Positions 23,757-32,352 of a stretch of DNA of 64,000 nucleotides are shown here, piece by piece. The notes below the pieces were generated by a model that searched no databases, had not been told where the DNA came from, and worked only from the letters and a program-made list of their open reading frames with translations. Location: positions 1-64,000 of the forward strand of contig NZ_BNAU01000011.1 in NCBI RefSeq assembly GCF_014653945.1. The letters run 5' to 3'. The stretch is from Amycolatopsis deserti. Its GTDB lineage: Bacteria > Actinomycetota > Actinomycetes > Mycobacteriales > Pseudonocardiaceae. Numbering within the stretch: position 1 is the stretch's first letter; every line of letters begins with the position of its first letter. The position numbers and the translations under genes are program-made.

Positions 23757-25250
23757 GTGACGCGCCTGCTCCTGCTCCTCGTCGTCCTCCTGGTGGCGTG
23801 CGCGGCGCCCGCGCCGGCCCCGCCGCCGGACGTGGTGTCCCTCGCCGCCGGGCGGATCCGCGGCACGGTGACCGAAGGCCACCGGGTGTTCGAAGGCATC
23901 CCGTACGCCACCGCGGCCCGCTGGCGACCGCCCGCGCCCGGTCCGGTGTGGAGCGGCGTGCGGGACGCGACCGCGCCCGGCGCCCGGTGCCCCCAGCCCG
24001 GCGAGGCGGGCAGCGAGGACTGCCTGTTCCTCAACGTCACCACACCCGCGGGGGCGGCCGAGGGGCTGCCGGTGCTGGTGTGGATCCACGGCGGCGCGTT
24101 CCTCGGCGGCAACGGCGACTCCTACGACGCGCGGGACCTGGCCGCGCGCGGGCTGGTCGTGGTGACCCTCAACTACCGTCTCGGCGCGCTCGGCTGGCTC
24201 GCGCACCCGGCGCTCGCGCACGACGGCGGCGCGGGCAACTTCGGGCTGCTCGACCAGCAGGCGGCGCTGCGGTGGGTGCGGGACAACATCGCCGCGTTCG
24301 GCGGGGACCCCGCGCGGGTCACTCTCGCCGGCGAGTCCGCCGGGGCGATGTCGGTGTGCGACCACCTGGTCTCCCCGGGCTCGGCCGGGTCGTTCCGCGC
24401 CGCGATCGTCCAAAGCGGACCGTGCCAGGCGCAGGCGCCCGCTCCCGTAGCGGAAAACGCGAGCACCGAGTACGCGGCGAAGCTCGGCTGCGCGGACCCG
24501 GCCACCGCCGCCGCCTGCCTGCGCGCCCTGCCGCCGTCTCGGCTGCAGACCGTGCCGCGGTACTTCGACCTCGCCGGGGTCCCGGTCGCGGGCCCGGTGA
24601 CCGGCGGTGCCGTGCTGCCCGCCAACCCCGTCGACGCGATGCGCGCCGGCGCCGCCGCCCGGGTGCCGGTGCTGGTCGGCGTGACGCGGGACGAGTTCAC
24701 GCTGTTCCTGGCCCAGCAGTACGCGGCGACCGGGAAGACGGTCACCGCGGCGGAGTACCCGGCGGCGCTGGCGCGGGTGTTCGGGCCGGACGCCGCGGCC
24801 GTGGCCGCCGAGTACCCGCTGCAGGCCTACGCCGGCTCGGCTCCGCGTGCGCTCGCGGCGGCCCTCACCGACGTCGCGTTCGCCTGCCCGGCGCGGGACA
24901 TGGCCGGCTCGCTGTCGCGGACCGGTCCGGTCTACGCCTACGAGTTCGGTGATTCCCGCGCCCCGGTGCCGGATTCCCTGTCGCGGTCGCCGTTCCCGCT
25001 CGGCGCCGCGCACAGCCTGGAGCTGTCCTACCTGTTCGGTGGCGGCGAGTCGTTCGACGACGGGCAGCGCCGGTTGTCCGCGGAGATGGTCGGGGACTGG
25101 GCGGCGTTCGTGCGCACCGGTGCGCCTGGTCCGGACTGGCCGCGCTTCGACCCGGCGCACGAGCAGGTGCGCGCGCTCGTGCCGGGCGGCGCTCGCACGA
25201 TCGGGGACTTCGCCGCGTCGCACCACTGCGCGTTCTGGCGGGACCGCTAG
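23757..25250 (+). CDS. Carboxylesterase/type B lipase lipoprotein
   Basis: 497 aa. Lipoprotein signal LLLLLVVLLVAC (Cys about 15), then an alpha/beta-hydrolase: oxyanion motif WIHGGAFLGGN, NYRLGALGW, nucleophile Ser in AGESAGAMS, acid after RDEFT, and the histidine in GAAHSLELSYLFGG, all canonical for carboxylesterase family B. EDCLFLNV is the conserved cysteine motif. Ester hydrolysis at the outer face of the membrane is expected. GTG start at 23757; it is followed after 10 bases by an LLM oxidoreductase gene, likely one transcript. Confidence 0.88.
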   Translation: MTRLLLLLVVLLVACAAPAPAPPPDVVSLAAGRIRGTVTEGHRVFEGIPYATAARWRPPAPGPVWSGVRDATAPGARCPQPGEAGSEDCLFLNVTTPAGAAEGLPVLVWIHGGAFLGGNGDSYDARDLAARGLVVVTLNYRLGALGWLAHPALAHDGGAGNFGLLDQQAALRWVRDNIAAFGGDPARVTLAGESAGAMSVCDHLVSPGSAGSFRAAIVQSGPCQAQAPAPVAENASTEYAAKLGCADPATAAACLRALPPSRLQTVPRYFDLAGVPVAGPVTGGAVLPANPVDAMRAGAAARVPVLVGVTRDEFTLFLAQQYAATGKTVTAAEYPAALARVFGPDAAAVAAEYPLQAYAGSAPRALAAALTDVAFACPARDMAGSLSRTGPVYAYEFGDSRAPVPDSLSRSPFPLGAAHSLELSYLFGGGESFDDGQRRLSAEMVGDWAAFVRTGAPGPDWPRFDPAHEQVRALVPGGARTIGDFAASHHCAFWRDR

Positions 25251-25260
25251 GTTCGCCGCC

Positions 25261-26256
25261 ATGCGGTTCGGGGTTTTCGTCCTCGCCGGGCGGTTTCCGG
25301 AACAGGACGACGGGGAGGCGCTCACGCGCTCGCTGGACGTGGCCGAGCGCGCCGAGACGGCCGGGTTCGACGACGTCTGGGTCGCCGAACACCACTTCAT
25401 GTCCTACGGGGTGTGCCCGTCGGCGGTCACCTTCGCCGCGCACGTGCTCGGGCGGACGCGCCGGATCACGGTGGGCACGGCGGTGAGCGTGCTGTCCACG
25501 GCCCATCCGGTCGCGCTGGCCGAGCAGGCCGCGATGCTGGACCGGATGTCCGGCGGGCGGTTCCGGCTCGGCGTGGGGCGCGGTGGGCCGTGGGTGGACC
25601 TCGAGGTGTTCGGCACCGGCCTGGACCGGTACGAGCGCGGGTTCGCCGAGGGACTGGACGTGCTGCTGCAAGCGCTTTCCGGGCGCGTGGCCGCGGCGGG
25701 GGAGTTCTTCGCCTTCCGCGAGGTGCCGGTGGTGCCGCGGCCGGTGTCGCTGCCGCCGGTCACGGTCGCGTGCACGTCCCGGGCGACCGTGGAGCTGGCC
25801 GCCGCGCGCGGCTTGCCGATGCTGCTGGGCATGCACATCGGCGACGAGGAGAAGGCCGAGATGGTGACGCACTACGCGAAGGCGGCGGCCGAGGCCGGGC
25901 AGGACCCGTCCGCGCCGCACGTGTCGGCGGTGCTGGCGCACGTGGCGGACTCCCGGGCGAGCGCGGTGGGGGAGCTGCGCGCGGCGATGCCGGGCTGGCT
26001 GCGCGAAGGGCTGGCGGGATACGCGCCGGTGGACGACCGCCCGTACCGCCCGCGCGACGCCGTGGAGTACACGGACCTGCTGTGCCGGCTGCACCCGGTG
26101 GGCAGCCCGCGCGAGTGCGCCGACCGCCTCGCCGCGGCGGTGGAGCGGACGGGCATCCGGCACACGATCCTGTTCGCCGAGGGCGCCGGGGACCGCGAGC
26201 GGGTGCTGGCGAACGTGACCCGGCTCGGTGCGGAGGTCCTGCCGCTGCTGCGCTGA
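25261..26256 (+). CDS. LLM class flavin-dependent oxidoreductase
   Basis: 331 aa luciferase-like TIM barrel using FMN or F420. It has RFGVFVLAGRFPEQD, AERAETAGFDDVWVAEHHF (the EHHF motif of bacterial luciferase-type proteins), TVGTAVSVLSTAHPVALAEQ, RFRLGVGRGG and the C-terminal VGSPRECADRLAAAVE. In actinomycetes many relatives are F420-dependent. The substrate is not visible. Downstream of the lipoprotein esterase. Confidence 0.87.
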   Translation: MRFGVFVLAGRFPEQDDGEALTRSLDVAERAETAGFDDVWVAEHHFMSYGVCPSAVTFAAHVLGRTRRITVGTAVSVLSTAHPVALAEQAAMLDRMSGGRFRLGVGRGGPWVDLEVFGTGLDRYERGFAEGLDVLLQALSGRVAAAGEFFAFREVPVVPRPVSLPPVTVACTSRATVELAAARGLPMLLGMHIGDEEKAEMVTHYAKAAAEAGQDPSAPHVSAVLAHVADSRASAVGELRAAMPGWLREGLAGYAPVDDRPYRPRDAVEYTDLLCRLHPVGSPRECADRLAAAVERTGIRHTILFAEGAGDRERVLANVTRLGAEVLPLLR

Positions 26257-26268
26257 CTTCGACGGAAA

Positions 26269-26305
26269 ACGGGCGCGTCCCCTCCGGCCGAGAGGACGCG
26301 CCCGT
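26269..26305. terminator. Bidirectional terminator
   Basis: A perfect 12-bp stem (ACGGGCGCGTCC / GGACGCGCCCGT) with a 13-base loop lies between convergent stops. Read on the minus strand it is followed by TTTT, so it is a good terminator for the DUF6801-like gene and also placed to stop the LLM gene. Confidence 0.75.
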
Positions 26306-26317
26306 GGTTTCGGTGTG

Positions 26318-27607
26318 TCAGGACTCCTTCGGAGACAGGGTCACGTCGATCGTGTTGCCGGGTCCGGTCGCCAGCGGGCTGATCAGCCCGGTCAGCGGAC
26401 CGCAGTTCTCCAGCGGCGCGATGTCGTACGTGCCGCTGAGCTCACCGCCGGCCAGCGGGTCGAACCCGGGGCCGGAGGTCAGGTTGATCTCCGACGGCTC
26501 CGAGGTCTGGCACTTCGGCGACTTGCTGATCGGGAAGCCGAAGACCTTGACGCTGGGCAGCTTGATGGTGGTGTGGCTGGTGGAGCTGAGCACACCGCCG
26601 GACAGCGTCCCGGTCGTCTTGCCCTCCTGCGCGAAGTCCACCTTCGCGGTGATCGGGATGAAGCGGAACAGCGTGGCCTTCAGCTTCGACGGCTCCAGCG
26701 ACAGGTCGGCCGTGAAGTTCCCGGTCGCCAGGTCGAGGTTCGCGTCGATGCCGCCGGACAGCGGCACCGTGGCCCCGAGCTTCTTGACCACCGAGTCGCC
26801 TTCGAGGGCGTAGCTGTAGTCGATCCCGGTCGGCGGGTTGGTCGTGGTGGTCGTCGGCTCCGTCGTGGTGGGCTCGGTGGTGGTCGGTTCCGTCGTGGTG
26901 GGCTCGGTGGTCGTTGGTTCCGTCGTCGTCGGCTCCGTGGTGGTCGGTTCCGTCGTCGTCGGTTCGGTGGTCGTCGGCTCGGTGGTCGTGCCGCCGTTGA
27001 TCGTGATGTCGGCCAGCACGTTGTTCTGGCCCGCGACCTGTGTGCACTGCGAGTCGAAGACGCCCAGGCCGGTGTCCGTGCCGTCGGCGCGCTTCGGGTG
27101 CAGGGTCAGCAGGATGTCGCCGACGGTGATCGTCGCCTGCCCGGCCTGGGTGAAGGTCAGGGACGGCGCGTCACCGGTGGCCACCGTGTCGAACGAACCC
27201 GACGCCGGCACCGGCGTCACCGGGATCGTCGCCGGCACGGTCACCGGGATGGTGGCCTCCGGCGCGGTGACCGTCGAGCTCGCCTTGGCGCTGCCCTCGA
27301 CCGTGGCCGCCCCGACCAGCGTCAGGCCCTGCGTCGCGGTCGGCGGCACGGTCGCCACCGCCTTGACCTGGAACGCCGGCGTGGGTTCGCCGACGTTCAC
27401 GGTGGTGGGGATGTCCGCGCTGATCACGATCTGCAGGGTCTGGGTACCGATCAGCGGGAACGGGCAGCTGTACTGCAGGGTCAGCGACACCGGGTCGGCC
27501 GCACTGGTCCCGGAGCCGGCCAGCACGGCCGTGAGCGCCGCGCCGGTCGCGACGGTCGCGGACGCGGCCGCCGCGACCATCCTTCTCATTCTGGTTCTCG
27601 TTCGCAC
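26318..27607 (-). CDS. Secreted DUF6801-like protein with TTTEP repeat linker
   Basis: 429 aa. Arg-rich n-region and signal peptide (about 1-36), then an N-terminal domain (VSLTLQYSCPFPLIG) with a Cys pair, about 38-215. A linker of nine TTTEP repeats plus five threonines follows, then a beta-rich C-terminal domain about 275-429 (SYALEGDSVVKKLGATVPLSG). The domains match DUF6801 secreted actinobacterial proteins. Start GTG 27607 has GGAGG 6-7 bases upstream. A paralogue begins the mce cluster at 30120. The linker is probably an O-glycosylated cell-wall spacer (inference). Confidence 0.75.
   Translation of the reverse strand: MRTRTRMRRMVAAAASATVATGAALTAVLAGSGTSAADPVSLTLQYSCPFPLIGTQTLQIVISADIPTTVNVGEPTPAFQVKAVATVPPTATQGLTLVGAATVEGSAKASSTVTAPEATIPVTVPATIPVTPVPASGSFDTVATGDAPSLTFTQAGQATITVGDILLTLHPKRADGTDTGLGVFDSQCTQVAGQNNVLADITINGGTTTEPTTTEPTTTEPTTTEPTTTEPTTTEPTTTEPTTTEPTTTEPTTTTTNPPTGIDYSYALEGDSVVKKLGATVPLSGGIDANLDLATGNFTADLSLEPSKLKATLFRFIPITAKVDFAQEGKTTGTLSGGVLSSTSHTTIKLPSVKVFGFPISKSPKCQTSEPSEINLTSGPGFDPLAGGELSGTYDIAPLENCGPLTGLISPLATGPGNTIDVTLSPKES
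26855..26989 (-). repeat. Nine 15-bp coding repeats (TTTEP)
   Basis: Nine tandem 15-bp units, each coding Thr-Thr-Thr-Glu-Pro, differ only at synonymous positions. This in-frame array can change length without breaking the protein. Confidence 0.9.
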
Positions 27608-27944
27608 ACCTATCCTCCGGTGTATCGGCAGTGATACGAAAAACCACGCCACAGCGGGAAAATCCGCCGGCGAGGTCATCGGAAATGGTTGCTACCGATG
27701 GGTAAAGTAGTTTCGCCGAGTCCGCATTGGCAATGTTTCCGCCAAGATTGTCCTTGGGGGCCAAGGAAGTTGTCACCGGCTGATACGACCGCGCCAGTCC
27801 GACCCGCACCGTGCGGACAATGTTCACCGGCCGCCCGCGCGAGCACTCACCGCGGTGACAAGAATCGGTTTCCCGGCTCGCGCGCGCGTGCCAACAACGC
27901 GCGGGCGCCTTGACCGGCCCGGGGGCCGGTTCTAGGTTCCGCGA
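27608..27944. promoter_or_regulatory. Divergent control region before the acyl-CoA synthetase-like gene
   Basis: 337 bases without a gene, AT-richer than its surroundings near 27620-27760. It holds several inverted repeats: GTATC-N6-GATAC (27622-27637) close to the start of the DUF6801-like gene, TTGGC-N9-GCCAA (27727-27745), and TCCTTGG-GGG-CCAAGGA (27751-27767). These suggest at least two operators; the binding proteins are unknown. Confidence 0.5.
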
Positions 27945-29990
27945 ATGCCCGACTGCGTGACGTTCGACCTGTTCTCCGACCAGCCGCGCGCCGCGTTGTG
28001 GCCGCTGCTCGGTTCGCCGGAACTGTACCCCCGGTTCTTCCGGGGTGTCGGCGCGGTCGAGCGGACCGGCGGGCGGGGACGCCACGCACGCTACCGGATC
28101 CGGCTGACGCTGAGCGGCCGTCCGGTCGAGCACGAGATGCGGGTGCTGTTGAGCCGCCGCGAAGAACAGCTGGTGCTGGAGACGGTGCCGGACACCGGCG
28201 GGTGCCTGTCGGTGCGCCTGTCCGACGCCACCCCGGGCACCCGGCTCAAGGTCATCTACTTCCGGCCCGGCGTGCCGAGCCCGGGCCGCGCCCCCACGCC
28301 CGCCGAGGTGCGGTCGTGGGCGCAGGACGGTCTCGAGCGGATGCAGCGCCACCTCCGGGAGACCGCGGAACCGTGGCCGCCCGACCGCGCCCCGTCGACC
28401 CGGCAGGTCGCCAACACCCTGATCGCGGCGGGAATCCTGGCGCCAGCCCGGCCGGACCGGCTGGTGCGGCAGCTGCGCGCCCTGGTGCAGTGGGGCGCGA
28501 CCCTGGCCGGTGGCTACACCGCGGCCGCCGCCCGCTCGCCCCGCGGCATCGCGGTGATCGACGAGGACGGCGCCCGCACCACGTTCGCCGGACTGAGCGC
28601 CGAGGCGAACCGGCTCGCCGCCGCGCTGCGGGCGGTCGGGGTCGGGCCGGACGGGACCGTGGCGATCATGGCGCGCAACCACAGCGCGATGGTGAAGACG
28701 CTGCTGGCGTGCGGGCGGCTGGGGGCGGGCACGGTGCTGCTCAACACCGGCCTGGCCCGGCCGCAGGTCGCCGACGCGGTGGCGCGGCACGGCGTGCGCG
28801 TGCTGGTGGCCGACGGCGAATTCGCGCCGCTGGTGGCCGGGCTGCCGCTCACCGCGGTCGTGCTCACCGGCGCGGACGAGGGCCCGGCGGGGCAGCCGAC
28901 GCTGGCCGAGGTCATCGCCGACACCCCGGACGCCGAGTTCGCCCCGCCCGAGCGTCCCGCGCCGATCGTCGTCCTCACCTCGGGCACCACCGGCACGCCC
29001 AAGGGCGCGCGGCGGCCGACGCCGAAGGGCCTGGGCGCCGCGGTGGCGCTGCTGTCGCGGATCCCGTTGCGGGCGGGGGAACGGATCCTGATGGCCGCGC
29101 CGCTGTTCCACAGCTGGGGTCTGTCCGCGTTGCAGGTCGGCATGCCGCTGCGGGCGACGCTGGTGATGCAGCGACGGTTCGATCCGGAGGCGTGCCTGCG
29201 GGCGATCCAGGACCACCGGTGCACCGCGATGTTCGCGGTCCCGGTGATGCTGCAGCGCATCATGGCGCTGCCGGCGGAGGTGCGGGCGCGGTACGACACC
29301 AGCAGCCTGCGGATCGTGGCGAGCAGCGGATCGGCCCTGCCCGCTGCGCTCGTCTCGGCGTTCCAGGACGCCTTCGGTGACGTGCTCTACAACTTCTACG
29401 GCTCGACCGAGGTGTCGGCGGCGTCCATCGCCACTCCGGCCGACCTGCGTGCCGCCCCCGCCACCGCCGGATATCCGCCGCTGGGCACGCGGCTGGCGGT
29501 GCTCGGCCCGGCGGGCGAACCGGTGCCGCCGGGCACGGTCGGCGCCATCTTCGTCGGCAACGACCTGCTCTTCGACGGCTACACCGACGGCACCAGCCGC
29601 ACGGTCCGCCGCGAGCTGATGGACACCGGAGACCGCGGCTACCTCGACGCCGACGGCCGGTTGTTCGTCGCGGGCCGGGACGACGACATGATCGTCTCCG
29701 GCGGGGAGAACGTGTTCCCGCGGCCCGTGGAGGAGGCGCTGACCGCGCTTCCCGGTGTCGCCGACGCGGCCGTGCTCGGCGTGCCCGACGACGAGTTCGG
29801 GCAGCGGCTGGTCGCGTTCGTGACGGTGCGGCCGGGCGTCCGGCTCGACGAGGACATGGTGCGCGCGTACCTGCGGCGGCGGGTCGCGCGGTTCGCGATC
29901 CCGCGGGAGGTCGTGTTCGTCGACGAGCTGCCCCGCACGCCGACCGGCAAGGTGCTCAAGCGCTTGCTGCTGGAGGACGCTGGCGGGTGA
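27945..29990 (+). CDS. SRPBCC-AMP-dependent acyl-CoA synthetase fusion
   Basis: 681 aa. Residues 1-140 look like an SRPBCC/START-type lipid-binding domain (VTFDLFSDQPRAALWPLLGS opening, SWAQDGLERMQRHL end helix). Residues about 175-681 are an ANL adenylating enzyme with VLTSGTTGTPKG, NFYGSTEVS, MDTGDRGY and the catalytic lysine in PTGKVLKR. A fatty or sterol-side-chain acid is a likely substrate given the mce operon downstream (inference). The fused lipid-binding domain could deliver or sense the acyl substrate. ATG 27945. Confidence 0.8.
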   Translation: MPDCVTFDLFSDQPRAALWPLLGSPELYPRFFRGVGAVERTGGRGRHARYRIRLTLSGRPVEHEMRVLLSRREEQLVLETVPDTGGCLSVRLSDATPGTRLKVIYFRPGVPSPGRAPTPAEVRSWAQDGLERMQRHLRETAEPWPPDRAPSTRQVANTLIAAGILAPARPDRLVRQLRALVQWGATLAGGYTAAAARSPRGIAVIDEDGARTTFAGLSAEANRLAAALRAVGVGPDGTVAIMARNHSAMVKTLLACGRLGAGTVLLNTGLARPQVADAVARHGVRVLVADGEFAPLVAGLPLTAVVLTGADEGPAGQPTLAEVIADTPDAEFAPPERPAPIVVLTSGTTGTPKGARRPTPKGLGAAVALLSRIPLRAGERILMAAPLFHSWGLSALQVGMPLRATLVMQRRFDPEACLRAIQDHRCTAMFAVPVMLQRIMALPAEVRARYDTSSLRIVASSGSALPAALVSAFQDAFGDVLYNFYGSTEVSAASIATPADLRAAPATAGYPPLGTRLAVLGPAGEPVPPGTVGAIFVGNDLLFDGYTDGTSRTVRRELMDTGDRGYLDADGRLFVAGRDDDMIVSGGENVFPRPVEEALTALPGVADAAVLGVPDDEFGQRLVAFVTVRPGVRLDEDMVRAYLRRRVARFAIPREVVFVDELPRTPTGKVLKRLLLEDAGG

Positions 29991-30119
29991 CACCCGCGGA
30001 ACCGGTATTTCGTCGTCCCGTGACAAGAAAAACCGGTGCCGCCGGAGATCGGCCGAGAAGCGTTGTGGCGCTCGTTGACCCGTCGGTAACGTCCTCGCGG
30101 TCCGCTACCGGAGGGTTCG

Positions 30120-31298
30120 ATGACGCAAACCCGGTCACGTCGCGCCGCTGTCGCCACGCTCGGGCTGGCTCTCGTGGCCGCCGCACTGGCGCCCGCGACG
30201 ACGGCCGTCGCCACCGCGGCCACCCGCGGCGGCACGAGCACGTGCCAGGCCGGGGGACCGGTGGAGGTGCCGGTCTCCTTCAGCGCCGCGTTCGCCGAAA
30301 CCGTTGCCCAGGGCGCGAATGTGCCGGTGTCGGCGGCGTCGGTGAACCTCGTCGTGCCGGCCGCGGCGGTCGACGCGCTGCGCGATTCGGGCGCCAGTTC
30401 GGTGGACGCGTCCGCCGCGGTGGAGCTGAGCGTCACCCAGCAGGCGGGCACCCAGGAACTGACCGTCACCGGACTGTCCACATCGGAGGTCCTGCTCCCT
30501 GCCGACGGTGAGCTGCGGATCACGCTGCCGGGCCGAGTTCCGCCGATCGCGGCCGGCGCCGGTCCGGTGACGGTCGCCCTCACCTCGCTGGCCCCCAAGC
30601 TCGTCGCGCGCGGTGAGACGTTGACCGCGGACCTCGCGTGCACGGCCGATCCGGCGGCGAACGGGGAGTTGGCGCGCGTCGCGGTGACCGCGCCCGCGGC
30701 GCCGCCGGTGCCCGACGTCGCGGCGGCCGCGGAGGATGCGCCGCTGCTGACGGCGAAGTTCCTCGTCGACGGCGTCTCGCACATCGCGAAGATGGGGTCG
30801 GATCTGGTGCTCGAGCAGGGCACGTTCGACGCCGGCCTGTTCACCGGCGAGGTACCGGACACGATCCGCATCGAGGGCGAGCTGAAGCTGCCGAAGTCGG
30901 CGGGCTACTTCGTGGCGTTCCGGTTCATGCCGGTGACCAGCGACGTGGAACTGCCGCAGGACGGCAAGGCGACGGGCACGGCGGACATCAGCGGCGGGCT
31001 GTTCACCCCCACGATCGACATGACGGTGCGGGTGAACCTGGTGGTGAGCGACGTGAGGCAGGACGGCGTGCCGATCGCGGTGGGCGCGAACTGCCGGACC
31101 GCCGCGCCGCTGGTGATCCCGATGAAGGGACAGACTTCGCTGCTACCGGGCAGCAAGTCGACGCTCGAGTCCACTTTCGACATCCCGGCGTTCTCCGGTT
31201 GCGGGGTGAGCGAGGACCTGGACCCGCTGCTGACCGGCCTGATTTCGGGACCGGGCAACAAGATGACCACAACGCTGACCGCGCAGGGGGTGGGCTGA
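30120..31298 (+). CDS. Secreted DUF6801-like protein heading the mce cluster
   Basis: 392 aa. Twin-Arg-rich n-region and signal peptide (about 1-33), then two beta-rich domains joined by an Ala/Pro linker (about 190-205). The C-terminal half (KFLVDGVSHIAKMGSDLVLEQ, FRFMPVTSDVELPQDGKATG) aligns by eye with that of the 26318-27607 protein. Conserved cysteines occur near residues 42 and 327. ATG 30120 follows GGAGGG. One base separates its stop from the next start, so it is probably co-transcribed with yrbE/mce genes and may be an envelope accessory of the importer (inference). Confidence 0.75.
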   Translation: MTQTRSRRAAVATLGLALVAAALAPATTAVATAATRGGTSTCQAGGPVEVPVSFSAAFAETVAQGANVPVSAASVNLVVPAAAVDALRDSGASSVDASAAVELSVTQQAGTQELTVTGLSTSEVLLPADGELRITLPGRVPPIAAGAGPVTVALTSLAPKLVARGETLTADLACTADPAANGELARVAVTAPAAPPVPDVAAAAEDAPLLTAKFLVDGVSHIAKMGSDLVLEQGTFDAGLFTGEVPDTIRIEGELKLPKSAGYFVAFRFMPVTSDVELPQDGKATGTADISGGLFTPTIDMTVRVNLVVSDVRQDGVPIAVGANCRTAAPLVIPMKGQTSLLPGSKSTLESTFDIPAFSGCGVSEDLDPLLTGLISGPGNKMTTTLTAQGVG

Positions 31299-31299
31299 G

Positions 31300-31569
31300 G
31301 TGAGCGTGACGACGGCACCCCGGCGGCCCACCCCGGGGACGACGCCTCCGCGGCTGACCGCCGGTCCGGCCGGCTTCCCGCCCGGGGCGGCGAGCACCCC
31401 GCCCGCACAGCCAAACACTCCGCCCGGAGTGGCGAACACGCCGATGGGAGTGGCGAACACGCCGCTCGCACAGCCAAACACTCCGCCCGGAGTGGCGAAC
31501 ACGCCGCGCGGAGCGGCGAACACGGCGCAGGTGGCAGTGGCGGCAGTGGCAGGGGGTGGGCTGACGTGA
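31300..31569 (+). CDS. Pro/Thr-rich short protein at the mce operon head
   Basis: 89 aa from GTG, 1 base after the preceding stop and overlapping the yrbE start as GTGA, a layout expected of a translated cistron. Composition is mostly Pro, Ala, Thr, Gly and Asn, with a 21-residue repeat (AQPNTPPGVANTP, period 63 bp, 31405 and 31468). There is no signal peptide or membrane helix. It may be disordered or serve only to couple translation. Real expression is uncertain. Confidence 0.45.
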   Translation: MSVTTAPRRPTPGTTPPRLTAGPAGFPPGAASTPPAQPNTPPGVANTPMGVANTPLAQPNTPPGVANTPRGAANTAQVAVAAVAGGGLT

Positions 31570-32348
31570 CCACCCCCGTCACCGCCGCCCGTAACGCTGT
31601 CGGCGAGTTCGGCAAGCTCTTCGGCCTCGCGCTGGACATCGTCGTCGCGATGTTCCGGCGGCCCTTCCAGCTGCGGGAGTTCGTGCAGCAGTTCTGGTTC
31701 GTCGCGAGCGTGTCGATCCTGCCCGCCGCCCTCGTCAGCATTCCCTTCGGCGCCGTCATCACCCTCCAGCTCGGCGGCCTCACCAGCCAGCTGGGCGCCG
31801 AATCGTTCAACGGCGCCGCCAGCGTCCTCGCCGTCATCCAGCAGGCCAGCCCGATCGTCACCACCCTCGTCGTCGCGGGGGCGGGCGGCAGCGCGATCTG
31901 CGCGGAACTCGGCTCGCGCACCATCCGCGAAGAAATCGACGCCATGGAGGTCCTCGGCGTCTCCCCGATCCAGCGGCTCGTCGTCCCGCGGGTGCTCGCC
32001 GCCATGGCCGTCGCCGTGTTGCTCAACGGCATGGTCAGCTTCGTCGGCGTCACCGGCGGTTACGTGTTCAACGTCCTGCTGCAGGGCGGCACCCCGGGCG
32101 CGTTCCTCGCCAGCTTCTCCGCCCTCGCCCAGCTGCCCGACCTGTGGGTGGGCGAAATCAAAGCCGTGATCTTCGGGTTCCTCGCCGGGCTCGTCGCCTC
32201 CTACCGCGGCCTCCACCCGAAGGGCGGCGCCAAGGGCGTGGGCGACGTGGTCAACCAGTCCGTCGTCATCACCTTCCTGCTGCTGTTCTTCGTGAACTTC
32301 GTGATCAGCGTGATCTACCTGCGTGTCGTGCCGGCGAAGGGAGCCTGA
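31566..32348 (+). CDS. yrbEA: YrbE/MlaE family ABC permease (first of pair)
   Basis: 260 aa, about five or six membrane helices, the MlaE permease fold of Mce lipid importers. Conserved parts are QFWFVASVSILPAALVSIPFGAV, GSAICAELGSRTIREEIDAMEVLGVSPI (the coupling-helix region contacting the ATPase) and LVVPRVLAA. It pairs with the next gene to form the channel; the ATPase (MceG/Mkl) is not in the window and is normally encoded elsewhere. GTG start overlaps the upstream stop. Confidence 0.9.
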   Translation: MTTPVTAARNAVGEFGKLFGLALDIVVAMFRRPFQLREFVQQFWFVASVSILPAALVSIPFGAVITLQLGGLTSQLGAESFNGAASVLAVIQQASPIVTTLVVAGAGGSAICAELGSRTIREEIDAMEVLGVSPIQRLVVPRVLAAMAVAVLLNGMVSFVGVTGGYVFNVLLQGGTPGAFLASFSALAQLPDLWVGEIKAVIFGFLAGLVASYRGLHPKGGAKGVGDVVNQSVVITFLLLFFVNFVISVIYLRVVPAKGA

Positions 32349-32352
32349 GGCA

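Noticed and set aside
27608..27944. KstR or KstR2 sterol-regulator site before the acyl-CoA synthetase and mce genes
   Set aside because: Neither the TAGAAC/GTTCTA nor the AAGCAAG/CTTGCTT pattern was found; only unrelated inverted repeats are present.
31300..31569. Minus-strand GVFATPGG repeats as a surface protein
   Set aside because: They are the antisense of the plus-strand proline repeats; the plus strand has the stop/start overlaps expected of an operon.
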